A stretch of DNA of 64,000 nucleotides from Verrucomicrobiaceae bacterium (lineage in GTDB: Bacteria > Verrucomicrobiota > Verrucomicrobiia > Verrucomicrobiales > Verrucomicrobiaceae). Shown one piece after another: positions 57,521-64,000 of this stretch. The position numbers and the translations under genes are program-made. How positions within the stretch are numbered: position 1 is the first letter of the stretch; each line of letters opens with the position of its first letter. A model generated the notes under the pieces. That model was not told the origin of the DNA, searched no databases, and saw nothing but the letters and a program-made list of their open reading frames with translations. The DNA lies in contig JADJPW010000001.1 in the NCBI GenBank assembly GCA_016713035.1, positions 496,001-560,000 on the forward strand, written 5' to 3'.

Positions 57521-57967
57521 ATGTCCAACCACGGCCCCTTTCATCGACGCGGCGCTCCCGGAGGACCGGGGTGCGAGGTTTCAGTGCTTCCCATCTCAGG
57601 CCGCCGCCCCGGCAGTGGCGAGGTGATCGAGGCTTGTCTGCTCGATGCGGGGGAAAAGGCCTCGGAACTCGAACTGCTGCGCACCGTGGTCTCCGGTCTC
57701 GGTGTCGTGTGGGGTCGCGATGACCTCGGTGCCTGGGCCATGGTGCCAAATGAGCCACGATCCGCCTTCGCCGCTCCATCTGCCTCCGAACCAGCCCTCC
57801 CCCACGCCCTCTACCGCGAAGACGACAACGGAGCCCGTTTCCTCATCGCCCGTTTCGCCACCCAAGCCGCAGCCGAGGCCAAAGCCGCTGAGCTGGCGCG
57901 GGGAGGGCACAAGCAGGCGTATTTTGTGGAGCCTCTTGGCCATAATGATGAAGGTTGCTCTTGCTAA
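57521..57967 (+). CDS. hypothetical protein
   Basis: 148 residues from ATG 57521 (frame also open from ATG 57512 and a TTG at 57485). The first 35 residues are Gly/Arg/Pro-rich. The centre is helical (ACLLDAGEKASELELLRTVVSGLGVVWG), and the C-terminus has a repeat-like RFLIARFATQAAAEAKAAELARGGHKQAYFV, reminiscent of SPOR-type domains but without a firm match. It lacks a signal peptide and membrane segment and ends CSC. It lies just upstream of VapBC. Confidence 0.5.
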   Translation: MSNHGPFHRRGAPGGPGCEVSVLPISGRRPGSGEVIEACLLDAGEKASELELLRTVVSGLGVVWGRDDLGAWAMVPNEPRSAFAAPSASEPALPHALYREDDNGARFLIARFATQAAAEAKAAELARGGHKQAYFVEPLGHNDEGCSC

Positions 57968-57989
57968 AGTATCCCCTAAAATGCTCCAC

Positions 57990-58220
57990 ATGACCGCCAC
58001 TTTGGAGTCCAGCCGCCAGCTCACGCTTTCTGAAGACGTCTTTGCTCAAGGACGGCTCACCAGCGGCATGCAATTTCAGGTCAGCCTGACGCCGTCGGGT
58101 TCGCTCATTCTTCGTCCCGCTCATGCGAGGCAAAAGTCACTCGTCGAGCACCTCCGCGGCCTTCAGGGCCTCGAACTTTCTCCGAATCGCGAACCGCTCG
58201 GCGCACCGATTGACCTGTGA
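57990..58220 (+). CDS. vapB: AbrB/MazE-type antitoxin VapB
   Basis: 76 residues from ATG 57990 (an in-frame ATG at 57981 adds three). A swapped-hairpin AbrB-like N-terminus (SSRQLTLSEDVFAQGRLTSGMQFQVSLTPSGSLILRP) is followed by a polar tail that would bind the toxin (LVEHLRGLQGLELSPNREPLG). The stop overlaps the GTG start of the PIN-domain toxin (GTGA), so the pair is co-translated in antitoxin-toxin order. Confidence 0.8.
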   Translation: MTATLESSRQLTLSEDVFAQGRLTSGMQFQVSLTPSGSLILRPAHARQKSLVEHLRGLQGLELSPNREPLGAPIDL

Positions 58221-58630
58221 CCTACCTCGTGGACACCAACGTGCTTTCAGAAGGCATGCGCCCCCAGCCTGATCCGATGGTCATCGCTTGGTTGGATCAG
58301 CATCAGGAAGAATTGGCCATCAGTGCGCTTTCCCTGGCTGAACTCGCAAGCGGAGCGGAGGCCGTGGCAGATGGAAAGCGCAAGAACGAGCTGCTGAAAC
58401 GGCTTCGCTTCCTTCAAGAAGACTTCGCGGATGCCATTTTGCCCTTTGATGATTCCGCTGCCTGGGAATGGGCACGTTATTGCAAGCGACTCCACTCAGA
58501 AGGCCGTTCGGTCCCCGTGATCGATAGCCTCATTGCCGCCACGGCCCTCGCGTATGGCCTCACCGTGGTCACACGCAACACCTCCGACTTTCCGGGTGTC
58601 ACGGTGAAGAATCCGTTTTGGGCTGTTTAA
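58217..58630 (+). CDS. vapC: PIN-domain ribonuclease toxin VapC
   Basis: 137 residues from a GTG start. All PIN catalytic acids are present: Asp6 (LVDTNVLSE), Glu42 (LSLAELASG), Asp103 (VIDSLIAATA) and Asp124 (TRNTSDFPG). VapC toxins cleave specific tRNAs or rRNA when freed from the antitoxin. Direct GTGA overlap with the AbrB-type antitoxin gene confirms pairing. Both lie in the island ending at clpB. Confidence 0.92.
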   Translation: MTYLVDTNVLSEGMRPQPDPMVIAWLDQHQEELAISALSLAELASGAEAVADGKRKNELLKRLRFLQEDFADAILPFDDSAAWEWARYCKRLHSEGRSVPVIDSLIAATALAYGLTVVTRNTSDFPGVTVKNPFWAV

Positions 58631-58695
58631 GGATGTTGGAGTCTACTCCGACCAAGGAGCGATTAGCTTTCGCATCCCCGCCATAGAGCATAAAA

Positions 58696-59040
58696 ATGAA
58701 TCAATCAAAAACACCCGACATAATAAGCGAGCTTGAATTCAGAGAACTGAATCCAGTCCAGGGCTTGACTGACTTGCTAAATCTTTGGTCCAAACTGGCC
58801 GAACGCTGCAAAATGCTCGCTTCAGTTAATGCAAGATCTGAAGACTACAGTGCAGCAGCAGAGAATCAGTGGCTTGCAGTTGGAATTGAAAGTTGCATCG
58901 AAGATTTGCGCAAACTGACAAATGAAGGGCTTTTGCCACCTGAAGTTAGTTTGACTTTGGAACAGCGGCAAAAGCTAATGCAGTTAGCTGGTGACCAAGG
59001 CGTGGACGCCTTCGTGAAGAGCCAACTTGGATTGTCTTAA
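58696..59040 (+). CDS. hypothetical protein, AT-rich gene
   Basis: 114 residues, acidic and helical (ISELEFRELNPVQGLTDLLNLWSKLAERCKML ... SLTLEQRQKLMQLAGDQG). It has no cysteine motif, signal or membrane segment and no recognised family. Its base composition is clearly more A/T-rich than its neighbours (for example the leader AAAAATGAATCAATCAAAAA), which suggests recent acquisition. It ends 18 bases before the clpB stop in convergent orientation. Confidence 0.65.
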   Translation: MNQSKTPDIISELEFRELNPVQGLTDLLNLWSKLAERCKMLASVNARSEDYSAAAENQWLAVGIESCIEDLRKLTNEGLLPPEVSLTLEQRQKLMQLAGDQGVDAFVKSQLGLS

Positions 59041-59058
59041 TGATGGCCAGATTTTAAG

Positions 59059-61641
59059 TCACTTCTTCTCAAACACCGGCTTCCCGGCCTTCATCACGGC
59101 GGTGATGTGGTCTCCTTCTTTGAAGTGGCCTTCGAGGACGGCGAGGCTGAGCGGGTCGAGGAGGTGTTTTTGGATGGCGCGTTTGAGGGGGCGGGCGCCA
59201 AAGACGGGGTCGAAGCCGGCGTCGGCGAGGTGGCGGGTGGTGTCGTCGGTGACGGTGAGGTGGATGTTCTGCTTCGCGAGGCGGTCGATGACGCGTTGGA
59301 GCTGGATTTTGACGATTTGATCAAGCTGCGAGGCATCGAGGCGGTCGAAGATGACGATTTCGTCGATGCGGTTGAGGAACTCGGGGCGGAAGAATTGCTT
59401 CAGGCTGTCGCGCACCATGGCCTCGCGCTGCTCGGCGTTTTTCACGTCCTGGATGGCGGCGCTGCCGATGTTGCTGGTCATGATGAGGACGGTGTTCTTG
59501 AAATCGACCGTGCGGCCCTGGCCGTCGGTGATGCGTCCGTCGTCGAGCACCTGGAGGAGGGTGTTGAAGACATCTGGGTGCGCTTTTTCGACCTCGTCGA
59601 ACAAGACGACGCTGTAGGGGCGGCGGCGCACGGCCTCGGTGAGCTGGCCGCCTTCCTCGTAGCCGACGTAGCCGGGAGGTGCGCCGATGAGGCGGCTGAC
59701 GCTGTGTTTCTCCATGTACTCGCTCATGTCGATGCGGGTCATGGCGCTGTCATCGTCGAAGAGGAACTCGGCGAGGGCTTTGCACAGTTCGGTCTTGCCG
59801 ACACCGGTGGGACCGAGGAAGAGGAAGCTGCCGATGGGGCGATTTTCATCCTGGATGCCTGCGCGGGCACGGCGCACGGCATTGCTGACGGCGGTGATGG
59901 CGTCCTTTTGGCCGATGACACGTTTGGCGAGGCGTTCCTCCATTTTGATGAGCTTCGAGCGCTCGCCCTCTTGCAGGCGTGAGACGGGAATGCCGGTCCA
60001 GTTCGCGACGACGCGAGCGATGTCTTCTTCGGTGACTTCTTCGCGCAAAAGCGTGTTCGCAGTTCTCGGCTCGTGGTTCTCGGTTGGGGCGGATTGGAGT
60101 TTTTTCTCCAAATCGGGGATGAGGCCGTATTGGATCTCACCGGCGCGGCCGAAGTCGCCTCGGCGCTGGGCTTGTTCGAGTTCGGTGCGGAGGCGGTCGA
60201 TTTCTTCCTTCACTTTGCGTCCAGCATCGACGGATTCCTTTTCCTTCATCCACTGGGCTTTCAGTGCGGAGGATTTTTCTTTGAGATCGGCGATCTCGCG
60301 CTCGAGTTTTTCGAGGCGGGCTTTGGAGGCGGCGTCTTTTTCCTTTTTGAGGGCCTGACGCTCCATTTCGTCCTGCATGATCTCGCGCTCGATGACGTCG
60401 ATTTCGGTCGGCATGGAGTCGAGTTCGATCTTGATGCGGCTGGCGGCTTCATCGACGAGGTCGATGGCCTTGTCCGGCAGGAAGCGGTCGGTGATGTAGC
60501 GATTGCTCAGTGTGGCGGCGGCAATGATGGCATTGTCTTGAATGCGCACGCCGTGGTGGACCTCGTAGCGCTCCTTCAGGCCGCGCAGGATGGCGATGGT
60601 GTCCTCCACACTGGGCTCGCCGACTTTCACGGGCTGGAAGCGACGCTCCAGCGCGGGGTCTTTTTCGATGTGCTTGCGGTATTCATCGAGCGTGGTGGCA
60701 CCGATGCAGCGCAGCTCACCACGGGCGAGTTGGGGCTTGAGCAGATTGCCTGCATCCATCGCGCCTTCAGCTTTGCCGGCACCGACGATGGTGTGGAGTT
60801 CGTCGATGAAGAGGATGATCTCGCCCTCGCTGGAGGTGACTTCCTTCAAGAAGGCCTTCAGGCGCTCCTCGAACTCGCCACGGAATTTCGCGCCAGCCAT
60901 CATGCCACCGAGGTCCATGCTGATGAGGCGTTTGTTCTTGAGCGATTCCGGCACGTCGCCAGCGACGATGCGGCGGGCGAGGCCCTCGGCGATGGCGGTC
61001 TTGCCGACGCCGGGTTCGCCGATGAGGACGGGGTTGTTCTTCGTGCGGCGACTGAGCACCTGCATGACGCGGCGGATTTCTTCATCGCGGCCGATGACGG
61101 GGTCGATCTTGCCTGCTTTGGCGCGGGCGGTGAGATCGGTGCCGTATTTTTCGAGGGTTTGGTATTTGCCTTCAGGGTCCTGATCGACCACGCGCTGGCT
61201 GCCACGCACGGCAGTGAGGGCCTTGGAGACGGCTTCGTAGGTCAAACCGGCCTGCTTGATGAGGTCGCTGATTTCCGTCTTTGTTTTGAAAAGGGCGAGC
61301 AGCATGTGCTCGACGCTGAGGAACTCATCTTTGAGCTTCTTTTGCTCATCTTCGGCCTTGGTGACGAGCTCGCGGAATTCGTTGGAGAGATAGAGGCCGC
61401 TGGAGCCGCCGCTGACCTTGGGCTGACGCTCAAGGTGGTTTGAGATTTGGGATTTGAGATTGGAAATAGCTCCTGAGGCACTGGCTTTCTCAAAGAGTGG
61501 CGTGGCGATGCCGCCTTCCTGCTCAAGCATGGCGCTGAGGAGGTGCGCGGCTTTGAGTTCTTGCTGCCCGTGGCGAGTAGCGACGGATTGGGCGGCGTTG
61601 AAGGCTTCCTGAAGCTTGTGGGTGAATTTTTCGGGGTTCAT
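59059..61641 (-). CDS. clpB: ATP-dependent disaggregase ClpB
   Basis: 860 residues, full family length. Clp_N repeats (about 5-145) are followed by NBD1 with GEPGVGKT (208-215) and IILFIDELHT, the long coiled-coil middle domain (about 410-535), then NBD2 with GPTGVGKT (610-617), the VVLFDEVEKAHPDV Walker B and the C-terminal AAA lid (RLAKQNIHLTVTDD...). ClpB with DnaK dissolves protein aggregates after stress. Two short repeat-like DNA stretches lie in coding sequence at residues about 58-68 and 518-530, in loops between domains. No CIRCE or clear sigma-32 site is visible upstream. Two partial copies of its 3' end lie downstream in the island. Confidence 0.97.
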   Translation of the reverse strand: MNPEKFTHKLQEAFNAAQSVATRHGQQELKAAHLLSAMLEQEGGIATPLFEKASASGAISNLKSQISNHLERQPKVSGGSSGLYLSNEFRELVTKAEDEQKKLKDEFLSVEHMLLALFKTKTEISDLIKQAGLTYEAVSKALTAVRGSQRVVDQDPEGKYQTLEKYGTDLTARAKAGKIDPVIGRDEEIRRVMQVLSRRTKNNPVLIGEPGVGKTAIAEGLARRIVAGDVPESLKNKRLISMDLGGMMAGAKFRGEFEERLKAFLKEVTSSEGEIILFIDELHTIVGAGKAEGAMDAGNLLKPQLARGELRCIGATTLDEYRKHIEKDPALERRFQPVKVGEPSVEDTIAILRGLKERYEVHHGVRIQDNAIIAAATLSNRYITDRFLPDKAIDLVDEAASRIKIELDSMPTEIDVIEREIMQDEMERQALKKEKDAASKARLEKLEREIADLKEKSSALKAQWMKEKESVDAGRKVKEEIDRLRTELEQAQRRGDFGRAGEIQYGLIPDLEKKLQSAPTENHEPRTANTLLREEVTEEDIARVVANWTGIPVSRLQEGERSKLIKMEERLAKRVIGQKDAITAVSNAVRRARAGIQDENRPIGSFLFLGPTGVGKTELCKALAEFLFDDDSAMTRIDMSEYMEKHSVSRLIGAPPGYVGYEEGGQLTEAVRRRPYSVVLFDEVEKAHPDVFNTLLQVLDDGRITDGQGRTVDFKNTVLIMTSNIGSAAIQDVKNAEQREAMVRDSLKQFFRPEFLNRIDEIVIFDRLDASQLDQIVKIQLQRVIDRLAKQNIHLTVTDDTTRHLADAGFDPVFGARPLKRAIQKHLLDPLSLAVLEGHFKEGDHITAVMKAGKPVFEKK
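60062..60085. repeat. repeat-like insert in clpB (middle domain / NBD2 junction)
   Basis: GTTCTCGG ... GTTCTCGGTT, two copies of an 8-base unit separated by CTCGTG. It encodes residues PTENHEPRTANT of ClpB, about three residues longer than E. coli ClpB at this site and not conserved with it. Confidence 0.45.
61441..61467. repeat. repeat-like stretch in clpB N-domain
   Basis: TGAGATTTGGGATTTGAGAT then TGGAAAT: near-tandem GAGATTT/GGATTT units giving ISNLKSQISN on the minus strand. It is markedly more AT-rich than the surrounding codons and lies in the linker between the two Clp_N repeats. Confidence 0.4.
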
Positions 61642-61804
61642 GATGGTAGGATCTATTGCCAGAAGCGTGCCATGAGAGTGACTGCGGCTACAAGCCTTGA
61701 TTTATCGAGGAAAGGCCGTTTTTCGCACTGGGGGAGTGCTGCGCGGTTCTGGCACTGATATGGCCGATGTGGCACATGAGTGCCGCAAAGTGCCTAGCGG
61801 AGGC

Positions 61805-62761
61805 TTATTCCTCCATCCGCCCGAGATAGGTCAGTGCGCCGGTTTCTGCGTTGCGGCGGGTGACGACGATGATCTTGGCCCGCTTGGTGCCTACCCACCC
61901 GACGCTGGTGATGCGGCGGAGGCTGGTGTCGTCATCGTTGACGATGGTGCGCAGCTCCTCCAAACGGTCCCCACTGAGGCCGAGGAGCTGATAGGCCTCT
62001 TCATCCCGGATGCGGCGGTCATCTTCCGTGCCTGGGATGCCATCTGCGCCATCTCGCTCACGGATGAAGCGGTCCACGTCGTTCTCGGAGCTACCGGTGA
62101 TGGCGAGGAGCACATCTTTGAAGACGGTGCGCAGGTCGATCTGTCCTTCGCCATAGACGCTGAAGTATTCACGCCAGTCGGGCTTCATGCGGTCCACGGC
62201 GTCCATGCCGCGCACGAGGATCATTTCGTCCACACGCAGAAAGCCCTGATTACGAGGTGCATCGTAGATGCCGAGTCGTTCGTAGTGATCTTTCTCCGCC
62301 CCATTGGCGCGGGGATCGCTATCATTGTCGATCCAATCCGCTAGCGAGTCTGCCGCGATACCAGCCTCCTCGGCATTGAGCTGCCAGTAGATGAACAGAT
62401 TGTAGATCGCGAGGCGCAGGCGGTCATCGGAGGCATAGTTGATGGGGATGCGAGCACCTTCGTAGTTAATGACCACGTCAAAGCCGCTATCCGTGCCGAT
62501 TTTCTGTTTCAGCACTTTGTCACCGCGACGCGTATTCGGGTGTGTGCCCACGGCGATGCCACTTTCCGCCAGATGCAGAGCACGAAAGTGGTAGGCATCT
62601 TCTTTGCCCTGGTCTGCGCTGTAACGCACATACTCCACCACACCGATGACGGTGATCGACATGATCATGATGGCCCACATCATCAGCATGAGCGCAGAGC
62701 CCCCCTGCCAGGAGCGGCGTGGAGTGGCGCTGGAGCGCAGGGATGGGTGCAGATGGATCAC
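61805..62761 (-). CDS. gspK: GspK-like minor pseudopilin of type II secretion
   Basis: About 318 residues from GTG 62761; an ATG at 62851 is also in frame but would overlap the deacylase gene by 17 bases. The N-terminus has a basic stretch, a GG processing site and a hydrophobic helix (RRSWQGG then SALMLMMWAIMIMSIT), typical of type IV/II pseudopilin signals. The large periplasmic domain (LAESGIAVGTHPN, ADSLADWIDNDSDPRANGAEKDHY, LGLSGDRLEELRTIV) matches GspK. GspK caps the pseudopilus tip. No other gsp gene is in the window; the rest of the cluster may lie elsewhere. Confidence 0.8.
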   Translation of the reverse strand: MIHLHPSLRSSATPRRSWQGGSALMLMMWAIMIMSITVIGVVEYVRYSADQGKEDAYHFRALHLAESGIAVGTHPNTRRGDKVLKQKIGTDSGFDVVINYEGARIPINYASDDRLRLAIYNLFIYWQLNAEEAGIAADSLADWIDNDSDPRANGAEKDHYERLGIYDAPRNQGFLRVDEMILVRGMDAVDRMKPDWREYFSVYGEGQIDLRTVFKDVLLAITGSSENDVDRFIRERDGADGIPGTEDDRRIRDEEAYQLLGLSGDRLEELRTIVNDDDTSLRRITSVGWVGTKRAKIIVVTRRNAETGALTYLGRMEE

Positions 62762-62834
62762 GAGTAGGGATGAATGCGTTGAGCGGCCTGGAGTTGCGTG
62801 CGTTTTTGCCAGAACGGGGATTCTGGCATGGGCA

Positions 62835-63980
62835 TTACTTCCGAAGGCCACGCAGGTAACGTGTGAAAAAGGCTGCTCCAGCTTCTAAATCCGCCACGGT
62901 GATGAATTCGTCCTTTGTATGAGCCTGCGCGATGCTGCCTGGGCCGATGGCGACGGCGGGGGTGCCCGCAGCCGCGAGGAAGGCGGCATCACAGAACCAC
63001 GGGGCACCCGTGAGCGTGCCCCCGGTGTCGATCAGATGCTGGATGTACGTATTCGCCGGATCGGTATCGAGATGAAAGGCCTGACTGGCCACTGTGACCT
63101 GCGCGGTGGGGTCGATGGCGGTGACAAAGTCCGTGAGCAGCCGCAGGGCACCACCAGCGCGGTCGAGGCCCGGTGTGGTGCGTAGATCGACCCGCAGGCG
63201 ACATGCATCCGCGACGATGTTGCTGCGCGTGCCGCCGTGGATCATGCCGAGATTGATGGTGTTCACGCCCAGCCACTCATCGGCACCGCCTTTTTCCACC
63301 AGGAGCTCGCGGAAGTCGGTATCGAGCGCCTGCACGATGCGGCTCATTTTGACGATGGCATTGATGCCTAGCTCGGGGGTGGCTCCATGCACGGCGAGGC
63401 CGGTGGTGTGAATGTCTGCCCATAGGCAGCCTTTGTGCCGAAAGACGGTCTTTAGAGAGGTGGGCTCGCCAATGATGGCTAGGTCATAGCGGCCATGATG
63501 CGCCGCAAAGTGCCGTGAGCCATGCTGCGCACTCTCCTCGGACATGAATCCGGCGAAATGCACCTCCACGGGCAGTTCATGCAGCTCATGGCGTGTTTCA
63601 TACAGAGCCCAGAGCATGGCTGCCATGGGCCCCTTGGTGTCTGAGGCACCTCGGCCCCAGATTTTGCCCTCGCTCAGTTCCGCCGCGAAAGGGTCGATGC
63701 TCATGCCTCCGACGCTCACGGTATCGGTATGTGGCGCGAAGAGGATCTTCGGCTTGGACTTACCGATGGAGGTGGGGAATCGCCCGATGACATTCGGCCG
63801 ACCGGGCTCGACCTCCTCCAAAACAGCCACGGCACCACAGTAGGCGAGAAAATCCGCCACATAGGCCGCGCAGGCCGCCTCGCCGGTCTGTGAGGTGCCA
63901 GGATCACCATCTGGATTCACCGAAGGAATGCGGATCAGCGCCTGGAGTAGCTCAATGACATTCTGGGGCGGGTTTTGCAT
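62835..63980 (-). CDS. M20-family metallopeptidase, ArgE/DapE-type deacylase
   Basis: 381 residues. Zinc-site motifs of M20: ILFAPHTDTVSVGG (metal His and catalytic Asp), GRGASDTKGPMAAML (bridging Asp), FMSEESAQHGSRHF (Glu-Glu pair), IIGEPTSLKTV (metal Asp/Glu position) and a late AQAHTKDEFI with the metal His. Family members remove acyl groups from ornithine (ArgE) or succinyl-diaminopimelate (DapE), or act on dipeptides; ArgE-like acetylornithine deacetylase is the closest general match. ATG 63980 starts it without a Shine-Dalgarno. It precedes gspK on the same strand by 73 bases. Confidence 0.85.
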   Translation of the reverse strand: MQNPPQNVIELLQALIRIPSVNPDGDPGTSQTGEAACAAYVADFLAYCGAVAVLEEVEPGRPNVIGRFPTSIGKSKPKILFAPHTDTVSVGGMSIDPFAAELSEGKIWGRGASDTKGPMAAMLWALYETRHELHELPVEVHFAGFMSEESAQHGSRHFAAHHGRYDLAIIGEPTSLKTVFRHKGCLWADIHTTGLAVHGATPELGINAIVKMSRIVQALDTDFRELLVEKGGADEWLGVNTINLGMIHGGTRSNIVADACRLRVDLRTTPGLDRAGGALRLLTDFVTAIDPTAQVTVASQAFHLDTDPANTYIQHLIDTGGTLTGAPWFCDAAFLAAAGTPAVAIGPGSIAQAHTKDEFITVADLEAGAAFFTRYLRGLRK

Positions 63981-64000
63981 GATCGGCCCTTAGCTCGCTC

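Noticed and set aside
56468..57626. Three overlapping plus-strand frames through the 84-bp repeats (335, 278 and 181 codons)
   Set aside because: Not called as genes: all are open because the repeat unit lacks stops, and unit differences do not favour any frame.
60073..61443. 456-codon plus-strand open frame
   Set aside because: Antisense to clpB.
61642..61804. CIRCE or sigma-54 type site upstream of clpB (GCACTC/GAGTGC pieces, TGGCAC-N5-TGGCA)
   Set aside because: The inverted pieces lack the 9-base CIRCE spacing, and the GG-N10-GC motif lies too close to the ATG for a sensible leader; likely chance.

Overview
The window looks like a chromosome segment of a Verrucomicrobiota bacterium, most likely a Verrucomicrobiaceae/Prosthecobacter-type organism. 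This is inferred from family content. There are three secreted cytochrome-associated DUF1549/DUF1553 proteins, a DUF1501 protein, a PVC-type CxxCH haem-domain dehydrogenase-like protein and a PPC-domain secreted protein. The GT4 glycogen synthase is of the actinobacterial type, and Lgt, Lnt and a beta-barrel protein show a diderm envelope. Translation starts almost never carry a Shine-Dalgarno sequence; leaders are mostly pyrimidine/CA-rich.

Layout. 1-4.6 kb: end of a secreted DNRLRE-like protein, two coupled small exported proteins, and a large PSCyt1-DUF1549-LamG-DUF1553 protein whose signal peptide is split off by a one-base indel in a T tract. 4.7-8 kb: a HerA/DUF87-like ATPase with a coiled-coil tail, a small unknown protein and an HNH nuclease. 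8-17.5 kb: TPR lipoprotein, CNNM/CBS protein, fabD, BatA/VWA protein, rpsU, tRNA-Gln(CUG), D-aminoacylase-like amidohydrolase, thiF/thiS and a lipoprotein. 17.6-30.9 kb: two more DUF1549/DUF1553 proteins, an Rpn/PD-(D/E)XK protein, glgA, DUF1501, LOG, amidohydrolase, GNAT, a PrsW-type membrane protease pair and a TIM-barrel isomerase. 31-43.9 kb: a frameshifted DUF4038 glycosidase, a large CoA-dehydratase activase pair, lnt and lgt around a Pro/Ala-repeat protein and a long hairpin repeat, a beta-barrel protein, an HTTM pair and ridA.

43.9-46.6 kb is a nested transposon: a decayed IS4-type element sits at the ridA stop codon and is split near its end by an IS630-type element with intact inverted repeats and TA target sites. 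46.7-52.9 kb: PPC-domain protein, PVC-type haem protein and asnS.

53-59 kb is an accessory island ending at the 3' end of clpB. It holds a group II intron, a nucleotidyltransferase two-gene pair, an ArsR-type regulator, an 84-bp minisatellite open in all three forward frames, a VapBC pair and small unknown genes. Between these modules lie two degenerate extra copies of the clpB 3' end in the same orientation as the intact gene. This suggests that the clpB terminus has been a repeated insertion or duplication site, and I consider it the most unusual structure in the window. 59-64 kb: intact clpB with two short repeat-like stretches in its coding sequence, a GspK-like pseudopilin and an ArgE/DapE-type deacylase.
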